Below, in pieces: positions 11,301 through 23,300 of a stretch of DNA of 64,000 bases. The notes under the pieces were generated by a model that was given only the letters and a program-made list of their open reading frames with translations, was not told the origin of the DNA and made no database searches. This DNA is from Lagopus muta (lineage: Eukaryota > Chordata > Aves > Galliformes > Phasianidae): positions 135,187,957 to 135,251,956 of the forward strand of contig NC_064433.1 in NCBI RefSeq assembly GCF_023343835.1, read 5' to 3'. Every line of letters begins with the position of its first letter. Position 1 is the stretch's first letter. Both the position numbers and the translations under genes were made by a program.

Positions 11301-14300
11301 GCTGGAATAGTACGAAACAATGTTTGTAGCCAGTTAATTTAAGATTTGTGTTCCTTTATTTCCATACTTTCTCTTTTGTACTGACTCCTATTGATTTCAC
11401 TTCAATAAACAGTGTTCAGAGCTCTAGGAGCTCAAGACTGTTGTCCTGCTCTTGTGCAACGCAGGTTTAAGCTACAGAGATGGCAGTAGCAGTTGAATTA
11501 TCAAGTCACTCCATTCATGGCTAAATAACACTGGCCTGAAGCACGCAATAGATTTTATCAGGGCTTTGTTGAAAATGAATTTTGTCTCCGTTCTAGTTTT
11601 GACCGTGTGCTTCACTCTGTGAAACCATATGTGAATGGACCTGATGAGCTGTCTCATACCTTCCTTGAGATGAAAGGACACTTCTACATGCATGCAGGAA
11701 CTTTCCTACTGAAAATGGCCCAGAGCAGTGAGGCGCAGTGGAGAGATGCATGTGAACTTGCAGCATTGTGTTATCTGAAAAGTTTCTATGTAAGTCACTG
11801 TTCAGTTTGTGCTTGTAGTTGTTGCGGTTCTTGAACGCTCTCGCTGTACACGCATTGAACACCTGTATTCCAAAGATGAACTGCTGTTTTTAAGGCTGTC
11901 TCCTCACCAAATCTTCCTCTTCCACAATTCTTTAAAAGATTTCAACTGATGTGCAGAAGGTGTCTCTTCAACTGTTTCACTTGTCAGAAGTAAAATGACT
12001 CTTAGGAGTGTATTTCCTGCAGGGTATGCCCTTTTCTGTAAGCAGCTAAAATAACTGATATCAGGGTTATTGGTGTGGGAGAGAGGGGGATGACCTGAGT
12101 AGCTCTCCCACACTTACTGCATAGATAGCAGAGCTGGATCAAGCTTGTGTGCTCTTGAAGGTATTTGCAGTTGGTTGATGACTCACCTAGTGTCTTGTTC
12201 AGGAAAGAAACAACCTTGTTTTGTAACTTCTAAGACTAACTGAAGTGATTTCCTTTTTGTTGTGAAGAAGCTGTAACAATTCTTTCTTCCACAGGTACCT
12301 AAACCAAAGTCCAAACTAATAAAAGGAGATCCTGCTGGGCAAGACATGCTGGAAATGTTGGCCTGTGACCGAAAGAGCCAGTCTGGTAATAAAAATTAAT
12401 AATTACAAATGTTGCATAGTTCCATTTTAGTTTTATGAGTAGTTGATTTCAGAGTTAATGTCTTGTTAAAGAACACGTTTGGTGTCTTGCAATATGCTAT
12501 AAAACTTTGTATATTTTGGCTACGTATGAAAAGCAAAACAGCAGCTTAATCCTGACGTGTAATGGACTTTTTATCTCCCGGGCATTAAGATAGAATTTAA
12601 CTTTTAATGTCTCTATTTGCAAGCAGTGCTGGTCCCAAGTATAAAAGAAAATATTGCTCTTTCTCTGTCACTTTTGTTCCCTTCTTTGTTGCAACAGGTT
12701 CGCTGCTGTTTTGTTTTTAAAGCAGAGGCAGTCTTTTTCAGTCTTTGCTGTCTTTTGGGCTCTAGATGAAAACAAAGAAAACACCAGGCATCAGGCTGAA
12801 TTCATCCTGAATAGATGAGATTGACAGCTACTTATTTTGAAGACCACTGTAGTGCTCATTGTAATAAAAGTACATAGTAATTTTGGCAAACTGGATTTTA
12901 AAATGCTTTGGGACTGCTGTCAGCCCATATGGTAAAACACTGGCTTAATTATAGGGAGAGTGTAACTTAGAAATCTGTAAATATCATAAGGGGAAATCTT
13001 GCTTCCCAGCCTCAGGTAGCAAAAGCAGCCCACTGCATCAAATATTGTTGAGTGTTCTTCTGTGACATTGTGTTTCCTAGGTCACATGTTGCTGAACTTA
13101 AGCCACGGCAAGGAAGACTTTTTGAAAGAGATTGTGGAATCTTTTGCAAACAAAAGTGGTTTATTTACGTTGTTTGAAAGCCTGTTTGGGAGTGGAGCTT
13201 CTAGAGAGAGATCTTTCCTTGGCACAGATGATGTGGGAAATGTCAGTACACAAGCACCAGTTCAAGGAGAACTGAGTAAATATGATATTGGTAAGAGATG
13301 TTACTGAAACTCAATATGAACACGACTGTGTTAGAGGTTCTTGTACAAATGCATCATTTGCAACAAAAGACAAGTGTCTGTAATAGCTGCTCATCGTTGC
13401 TCTCATCAGAGAGTGATTTGTAAGGTTTCACTTTCAGCTGTAGCTGAGAGGCAGTATCATCATGCCAGGTTCTGAAGAATTTCTCACATACTTCCTGCTT
13501 CCACACTGTTGTCTTCTGGTCTGTTCTGATTCATTTCTAGTTGAAGCTGCCTGTTTAGCTTTTCGTGTTTGTACACTTGTAAGTGCTAATAGGAAGGCAC
13601 ATACTTCTTCATGTGTGATCTGTGAATACAGGTTACAGTAAAGGGTTCCATAAAAATGAAATAATTCCAGGAGGAGTTGTGAGCTAGTGAAATCTTTCTG
13701 TTTTTAAGCTGAACTTGATGATGAGGGCTTGCTTTGAATTTGGGTGTAACAAGAGTAGAATGCTAGTAGTCTTCTCCTTAGCTATTAGTGGTCAAAAATA
13801 TATGTAGACTATTCAAACTAAAACTACCGATCAGAGTGCAAAGCAATAAGGCTTATGGCCTTTCTCTTGTTGAATATATATGTATTTTACATATTAAAAT
13901 AAAAGTTTATGCTATTATGGTCTCTCTGAAGAAGCTGTTCATCATGGTTTTAAATACAAAATTAAAAAAGAAAAACAAACATTTATTGCACATAGGCTAA
14001 AGATTAACCCCATTAGAGAAGTATTATATTATCTCCATTTTTTTGCTTTGACAGAAAAGGTGAAGTATTAATATACTTTGCTTGTGCACTTTTATGAAAT
14101 AGATACTATTGTTGGGTGGTTTTTTTTATAGTTATTTATATAATATAAACAGGAGCAGGAATCACTTGAAGAATGCTACATCTTACTTGAACATTCTTAG
14201 TTCCAGCTTGTTAGACAGAGGCAAACAGGTGGGAGGAGGTTGCTGGGGAAGCCCTTCCATGGTAGAAATATTCAGAGCTCCTTCTCTTGTAATGAAACCC

Positions 14301-17300
14301 AGCTTTCAGATGCAGGTCTTCCTAACTAGGACGCAGATCCTAGCGTCTTACAACCTTTGTTTTTGCACAGGTGCTGTTCGAATGCACAGTGGCAGTCTCC
14401 AGCACCTTGTTTGGCTTGGCTTGCAGTGGAATTCTATGTCAGCGTTATTCCCGCTGCGCAAAGTATTAAAACAGCTTTTTCACTTGCCACAAGAAACATC
14501 AAGGCTTGAAACAGATGCTCCTGAATCCATCTGCCTGCTGGACCTTGAAGTAAGTAAACTTTCCCAGCTCTTCAATGCATTTAAATGCAAGGTTTTGGGT
14601 ACCTAATACTTTGTTTGTTTATTCTTACACAAACAGGTTTTTTTACTTGGAATGGTGTTCACCAGCAACTTACAATTGCAAGAGAAGTTTAATACTCACT
14701 ACGGCACACATCAGCCTCCATTCTTACCATTGCTGCTGTGCAAACAGTACTATACTGAGAAGCAGAGATCCTGGTGGGATGCAGTTCGTACTCTGATGCA
14801 GAAAAAAACAACGTAAGGCTTCTTCAGTTTGGAAACACTTGAACCAAACTTGTAGACAGCTTCTGAATTGATTCCCATAGGTTGTGTAAAACGAGTTCCT
14901 TTTGTTTGACGTAGTTTGAGCATTAAAGGTTTGGTGCTGTAGGGGTGAGATGCTTAAGAACTTTCCAAAAACGGGCTTTACGTTTCTAATATTGTATTTG
15001 TCAAGAGCCAGCTTAGGACTAAAACTGCTTGTTGTATTCATCAAAGAAATAATGTGTGAACAGATTAAAAGAGAGGGACTAATAATTGAGGAATATTTCT
15101 TGTAATATTCAGGCCAGACTCAGCAACAAGACTGAGGCTTCTTGTACAGCATGGATTAAGTACTCTGCGAGCCCTGGAGAAACACGGCCTTCAGCCTGCC
15201 TTAATTATCCACTGGGCAAGAAGCCTGCAAAAAACAGTAAGTGAAGATTATTTGTGAATAAGTACCATCTGTTTTTCTCTAATTCTGCAAACTGAACTGG
15301 CCAAATAAAATCAGATGAGAATGTAGTATTGAGAGCTGCTGCTAATTTTGATAGGAGGACTAGAGCAACTAATTTATCTGACAAGTTCTCTCTCCCTCAC
15401 TACTCTCTTAACAACGCAGTTAAAAATGATGTATTTTCTACCTGTGTGTTACTTTTGTGACTTCCTGAAATACATCACAGGCATCAGAGAAAAATTCTTG
15501 AAACTTGTCAAGAAAACAACTGCATCAGAGAAGAAAAAGTATGAATAAAAAAGCGTGAATAACATTTTATTTGCATTTTCTGCAATAGTTTCAATTTCTC
15601 CAACAGGGCACTAGCCTTACCTCCTTCTACGACCAGAAAGAATACATTGGAAGAAGTGCCTACTACTGGAAGAAAACTTTGCTTGCTTTGAAAATGATCA
15701 AAAAGCACAAAAGTATTCCTGAGCCTACTGATCCTCTGTTCAACCATTTCCATAGTGTGGACATTCAGGTACAGATTGATTATTCCAAGATGAGAGTAAG
15801 AGGGGTTTTAGGTCACAATCTTACACGTAAATTGGTTGTGGGTTTTTATAGTGTTTTTTTGTTGTTTTCTTTTTGTGGTTCGGTTGGTTTTGCGTGTTGT
15901 TAGGGTTTGTTTTTTTGTCATTGTATTGCTAATGCTAAGATTTGGTAGGATCTGTCTGTGGAACTGTTCAGCTTTAAAACTATCAGAGTGGAAGGCACTG
16001 AACTCCCTTAGTACCAGCTTTATGGAAAAGCTGTTTTTCTGTATCGCAGGAAAACTAGTAATATTATTAACCTCCTCCTATCTGATTGCTTACTAGATGT
16101 TTACAGTTACTGACTGTTCCAATGTCCACATACACATTACGTGTGAGTTGTCTTTTGCTTTGGCTGTAGGTCTTTCAGGTTGCAGCCTATGAAGAAGAGG
16201 CACATACAGCATTTGCAATGTTGGACGCGGTTGAAGGCAAAACCGATGATGCTTTATTAGCATTTGAAGCTATTAAGAACGTGGTTTCATACTGGAATCT
16301 TGCCATAGTAAGTCTGTAAATTGCATTACCTGAAAATGCTTTTCTTTTGCTTGCATTCTGACCAATTCTTATTAATCAATATGCTGTTGCATAGCTTTGC
16401 CAAAGAAAGGCAGAGGAGATTGAGAGCGAGGAGATGTTGCCAGAAGAACAAGAAGAGCACAAAACCTATCTTCTTAAAAGAAAGCATTACCTGATGAAGA
16501 TCATCGATGAAAGCTCCTCTGATCCATCAGTAGCTGACAAAGTAAGTAATTCCTGCTTAACATCTTGTTTGGAGAGATGGAGTGGTTTAGCTTACTGATG
16601 CAAAATGAGACAATTTGCTTTCAAGTCAGACTTCTCCAAACAGATTTTGCTTCAGGACAAGTTAGGCTTATGGTGTTTCATCAAGCCAAGTAAATGTCTT
16701 TACTCCAGTATGTGGTGTATCCTGGGAAGGTTCTGTGAAGGTATCGGATTATGAAATGTTTTTGATTCTCTGTAGATGACGGCTTTTGTGTAAACAAATA
16801 GCTTGTGCTCACTGTCTTTGTGAGGTTGATAGTTTCCAAATAGAATTAATGCTTGTGGGAATTGTCCTCTTACCTTAATTGTAACAGATGTAGGGCTTTC
16901 CTGCGAAGGAAAGAACAACAAAAAAAGCCTAGAATTTCTGTAGTGAAAGCCTTGTGTGCTGTTCAGCCATAGATCAGAACACAGTCTCTTCCTCAGATCA
17001 AGAATTGCAATCATGACTTGTGTTTCAAATTTTTAGCTGCCAGTATCTATGGAAACTGTAACGGAAATGCTGAATGCAGTGAGCCAGGAGCTTGGGGAGA
17101 ATGATGAAGAGGAAAGTTTTGCCTCTGGAAACATCTCACAAGCTGCACATCTGGAAGTAAAACATTCCATTCCATCACCTAAGAAATTATCTACCTACAA
17201 GGTATATTAGCCAATTACTCTTCTAGGGATGTGTTACATTTGTGTAAGAAACTGAAGTTCTATAATAAGCTTTGTTTTTTTCCAGTTTTCTCCTAAAACT

Positions 17301-20300
17301 CTTCCTCAGTGGGCAGAAGATCTTCAGTCCTTACTTCAGATGCTCTGTCAGCAAGTGGAAGCTTTAAAGGTAAACAACTTTGGAGGAGGTAATGCTTCTA
17401 AGGACTGCCTGTTCAGATAGTTTTGCTTTCTTCAGCTTAGCTCTTGTCCTCTTTGGTTCTGGGTTTTTTTATTTCTGGCTTCAGGGAACAATCTCAGTTG
17501 TGTACACCATAGGCAGGTGGTGGATTATTGCAGCAGTTAACTTTTTTTTTTGTCTCAGACCTTGAGCATGCTTTTAAATAACAGGGGAGTAGGGATCATT
17601 CCTTAGGTTTCCTTCAAATAGCTGTGTAATACGTTTATACTCTCTTAACTGAAACGCTTCTTGAATAGAATGAAATGCAGGAAATGAAACTCAACAGTTC
17701 CAACGTAAGTGTATCATCTCATCGGTGGCCTGCTGAAAGCTATGGAACTGATCCTATGCCAGATGGTTATCAGAGAGCACAAAATCTTCATGAAGCTCCT
17801 TTAACGGGTAAGTTGATGCTGAATTTTGATTAGACACTTAGTTGTACCGAGTAAGACTTGTTAAAATCTTTCTGCAGTGTTGTTTGCCGAATGAGCAGAA
17901 CTGATCCTCGGGGGATGTTAATTGAAATCAGTAACACAAATTGGATATAAATTCTTTTCTTGGTGTTCATTTTCAGTTGCTACCACTGGCCCATCTGTGT
18001 ACTATAGCCAGTCACCTGCTTATAACTCACAGTATCTTCTAAGAACTGCTGCAACCAATGTAACACCAACCAAGGTGAGGACAAATGTATCTGCTCGAGC
18101 AATTTTGACTGACTTATTGAGAACGTCTGGTTTTGATTCTGGGTGTAGTTGGATAGAAGTACTGCAGTTCCCTAGGTAGCATTTAGTAAACTAGAGGTCT
18201 GCTGGAGACAGGCAGAAAGATCCATTATCAGCTATGTTTGCGATGCTTGGTTTGGGAGAAACGGCCAGCCAAATGTTTTTAACATGCCGAATATATGTTC
18301 TCTGCTCTGTGTCTGTGGTGTTCTTTTCCCCAAAACAGCATGGGAACTTGGTGGTTTTTACTCTATGTTTTGTTTGTTTTCTAATAGCAATACTGAGTCC
18401 ATTCAGCTTGCGCTTCCCTTCAGTCCACGTTTTCAGATACCATTCAAGTTTTGAACATATGATTTTAGTTTAAACGGATTAGAGTCAAAATGTAATTGTA
18501 AAGCTCACCTTGTTATTAAGAGTACATGTTGGGTGGGCTTTAGCAGCCTGAGACCTTTTTCTCCTTTTCCACAACAAAGTGATTGTGTTTGTTCTTCAGG
18601 CGCCTGTCTACGGCATGAACAGACTTGCACCTCAGCAACATATATATGCTTATCAACAACCGATCCACACCCCACCTCTGCAGAACACTTGTGCCGGTGT
18701 GTTTCCTCAAGACATCTATGCTACACCTTTGCGTTTTGATGCTCCTGCTGCTGGAATCATTTCACCTCGTGGAGGCGATGATTACTACAACTACGGTGTT
18801 CCACAGGCGAGCACCAATCCACCACTACCTGAACCTGGCTATTTTACAAAACCTTCGGTTGCACCCACGACTTTAAAACCTGCAGAATCCAAAGGGGTAG
18901 AATTTTCAAAAGCTAAATTTGGGCAGCCGGGAGCAGCTGAAGGGTCGAAGCCGCCTCAGCCAACAACCTTTAAATTCAACACTAACTTCAAATCTAATGA
19001 TGGGGACTTCACCTTTTCTTCTCCTTTAGCTGCCACACAGCCTGCTAATGGAGCTTTTAACAGCAGTGAACGCCTTTTGAAGCTTTTAACATCAGACAAA
19101 CCTTTACAAGATGAGAGGTGCATTGAACAAAAAGGAGTTAACAGTCATGCAAGTGGCCAAAGAAATGTCTTCAGTTTCAGTAATAAGCATACTTCAGGTG
19201 TCTCTCTTACAGGCAGCGTGGGACAAAATGCGCATAAAAACCTGTCTTTTGAGAAGAGTGAAATGTTTAACTTCCAAGAACCAAGCAAGCAATTATTTAT
19301 GACTTCAAATTCTGACTTGGCCAACAGAAGTCATGAAACAGAGGGAGGAAGCACCCATGGTGGTGATGAGGATGATGATGGACCTCATTTTGAACCTGTG
19401 GTGCCACTCCCTGACAAGATTGAAGTAAAGACAGGCGAGGAAGATGAAGAAGAGTTTTTCTGCAACAGAGCTAAACTGTTCCGGTTTGATGCAGAATCTA
19501 AAGAGTGGAAAGAAAGAGGTATTGGAAATGTGAAAATACTGAAACACAAAGTATCTGGCAAATTCCGTCTCTTAATGAGAAGGGACCAAGTACTAAAAAT
19601 CTGTGCAAATCACTACATAAATACTGATATGAAATTAACTCCAAATGCTGGATCAGATAGATCATTTGTATGGCATGCTTTAGATTATGCAGATGAGCTG
19701 CCAAAGCCAGAACAGCTCACAATTCGATTTAAAACACCAGAGGAAGCAATGCTTTTCAAAAGTAAGTTTGAGGAGTGTCAGAATATGTTAAAAACGTCAG
19801 GATCGAGTGCTGATGCATCCTTGACTCGGAGCACTGGAACTGCTAAAGAGGCAACAAGTCAAGATACCAAGGAATCTTGCGGGTCAACATTAGGGATCTT
19901 GAACTCCGTATTTCGGTTCTCAAAAGATAGTGTGACCAGCGAATCTGACAGCAAAGGCAGTTTTACGTCAACGTCAACTGCCCCTGCCACTTTTTCATTT
20001 GGAAAGGAAGCCATACAAACCTATTCCTCTGGTGGATTTGGACAGTCTCCCTTGAAGAAGAATCAGTGGGAGTGTAAAGTATGTTTAGTTCCGAACGAAG
20101 CAACTGCTAAGAACTGTGTCTCATGCCAAAGCCCAAATCCAGATGTGTGGGACACACATGGCATCCCGGTAAGTGAATCTGCTGCAAGTTTCAAAGCCAG
20201 CAGTAGTGCCACACAGGACAAATTAGGATCTGCCTTTGCTAAAAAGGAAGGTCAGTGGGACTGTAGTATCTGTTCAGTCAGAAATGAACCCACTGCCACA

Positions 20301-23300
20301 AAATGTGTTGCCTGCCAGAATCCAAGCAAAACTAATTCAGAAGTATCTCCTCAACAATTTTCCTTTAAACTGGAACGACTAGATGCTCCAAAGACCACTC
20401 AGAATGACTTGGGAACTGCTTTTTCACTGAAAGGTCAGTGGAACTGCTCTGTATGCCTCACCCAGAACGAAGCAAATGATGAAAACTGTCGTTCTTGTCA
20501 GAGTCCTAACTCTCAAGGTCAACCACATGTGCCAGTATCTGCTGTTCAGGCGCTTCCTGCTCCCAGCTTTGGATCTGCTACTGAGGCAAGTAAACCTCAG
20601 AAGAATGCATTTGCAGAGCTTTTTGCTAAAAAGGAAGGGCAGTGGGATTGTAATACTTGTTTTGTAAGGAACGAAGGTTCCTCACCAGCTTGTGTAGCTT
20701 GCCAAACACCAAATCCATCTAGTAAGCCTACCAGTGATGTTTCATTGTTGACTTCTGACTTGAAAAGTAAATCATCTGAACCTGTTGGAGGACAACTGGG
20801 AACGGGTTTTAAGTGTGAATTCTTAGGAAAAAGCTTTAAGTTTGGTCATGCTGATCAAGGGAAAACACCAGCATTTACATTTCAGAATCTTGGAGATGCT
20901 GAAGCAAAACCTGCAAAGGAAGGATTCAACTTTTCAGTGTTGGTGCCTCCAGGTGGATTTAAATTTGGCATCCAGGAATCCAATAAAAATACTAGTAAGA
21001 AAGATGATCCACCCAAGGAGTGTACAACAGACTTGAAAAACATTGACGAAAAAGACAAAAATGAACTGCCTTCAAGTAGTGGAGTTACACTCCAATCTGA
21101 GGAAACAGCAGACAAGGACAAGGGTGAATTTACTTTTGGCCAGAACAGCAGTAGCACTTTTACTTTTGCTGATCTTGCAAAAAGTACCCCCAGTGAAGGC
21201 TTTCAGTTTGGCAAAAAAGATCCTAACTTTGAAGGCTTCTCAGGTGCAGGTGAACAGCTGTTTTCTTCAAAGGTTTCTCAGACTGGTCACAGAGCAAGCA
21301 CCTCTGCTGATCTTGGTGAGAAGGATGACGATGTGTACAAGACTGAGGACAGTGATGATATTCATTTTGAACCGATAGTTCAGATGCCTGAAAAAGTAGA
21401 GCCGTTTACAGGAGAGGAGGATGAGAAAGTGCTGTACTCCCAAAGAGTGAAGCTATTCAGGTTTGATCCAGAAACAAGCCAGTGGAAAGAACGTGGGGTG
21501 GGCAACCTGAAGATTCTTAAAAATGAAGTGAATGGCAAAGTAAGGATACTCATGCGACGCGAGCAGGTACTGAAGGTATGTGCAAATCACTGGATCACAA
21601 CAACTATGAACTTGAAACAGCTGTCGGGCTCAGACAAAGCATGGATGTGGATGGCCAGTGACTTCTCTGATGGCGATGCAAAGCTGGAACAGCTGGCAGC
21701 GAAGTTCAAAACACCAGAGCAGGCTGAGGAGTTCAAACAGAAGTTTGAAGAGTGTCAGAAGCTACTGCTAGATATACCACTGCAGACACCCCATAAACTT
21801 GTCGATACGGGCAGGACAGCTCAGCTTATACAGAAAGCAGAAGAAATGAAGACCGGCTTAAAAGATCTCAAAACGTTTCTGACGGATGACAAAACTAAAC
21901 TAGCAGAAGAAGAAAACGTAAACTCTGCCTGTGCTGGTGGCACTTCTGATTCTGTTACAGAGCCACACGCTGAAGGTACTGGGCCTGCTGTGGAGTGGAG
22001 CAACTGTGAGCTGCGTGAGGAAGCATTGGATGACAGCTTAAGTAGCTCTGTGTATGCATCACCTCTTGCAAGCAGCCCTGTAAGGAAAAATCTGTTTAGA
22101 TTTGGAGAGTCCACAGCAGGCTTCAATTTCAGCTTTAAATCTGCCTTGAGTCCATCCAAATCTCCTGCCAAGCAGAACCAGAGTGGAACATCTGTGGGCA
22201 CGGATGAAGATTCTGATCTTACTCAAGAGGAGGAGAGAGATGGGCAGTACTTCGAACCTGTAGTACCTCTGCCTGACCTTGTGGAAGTGACTAGTGGCGA
22301 GGAAAATGAGCAAGTTGTCTTCAGTCATAGAGCTAAACTCTATAGATACGATAAAGACACAAACCAATGGAAGGAGAGAGGTATTGGGGATATCAAGATA
22401 CTGCAGAACTATGACAAAAAACCTGCAGAATCCAAAGGGGTAGAATTTTCAAAAGCTAAATTTGGGCAGCCGGGAGCAGCTGAAGGGTCGAAGCCGCCTC
22501 AGCCAACAACCTTTAAATTCAACCCTAACTTCAAATCTAATGATGGGGACTTCACTGTTTCTTCTCCTTTAGCTGCCACAAAAAGTGTTGCCTGCCAGAA
22601 TCCAAGCAAAACTAATTCGGTAGTATCTCCTCAACAGTTTTCCTTTAAACTGGAACGACTAGATGCTCCAAAGACCACTCAGAATGACTTGGGAACTGCT
22701 TTTTCACTGAAAGGTCAGTGGAACTGCTCTGTACGCCTCACCCAGAGCAAAGCAAATGATGAAAACTGTCGTTCTTGTCAGAGTCCTAACTCTCAAGGTC
22801 GACCACATGTGCCAGTATCTGCTGTTCAGGCGCTTCCTGCTCCCAGCTTTGGATCTGCTACTGACGCAAGTAAACCTCAGAAGAATGCATTTGCAGAGCT
22901 TTTTGCTAAAAAGGAAAAACAGTGGGATTGTAATAAGTCAAAGACATTCACATTTGGAAATACTTCAGCCACCGGTTCCCTCTTTGGATTCAGCTTTAAT
23001 CCTCCAAGAAAAAGCACAGGTGATATTTCAGCATCTCAGAAAGCAGAACAGAAAAAAGTGGGAGTAGCTGAACCATCCAAAAGCTGCAGTGCATCTCAGA
23101 AACCTTTGGACAGCAAGGCATCCAATGTGGCTCCCTCAGCACGGGATGGACCCTCCAACTTCTCATTTAAAATTCTGGAAAAAGGTGAGTGTTAATTGAA
23201 CAATATTCAGGTTGCAGGTTATTTGCACATAAAGATACAAACATGCCTTGTACAGGATTTGGTGTTACTCTGTAGTGAGAGAGAATTGCCGGTAGGATTT

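Noticed and set aside
20476..20667. Other-frame open frames inside RANBP2 exon 20 (both units)
   Set aside because: They are shadows of the 4.6-kb coding exon in other frames or strands.
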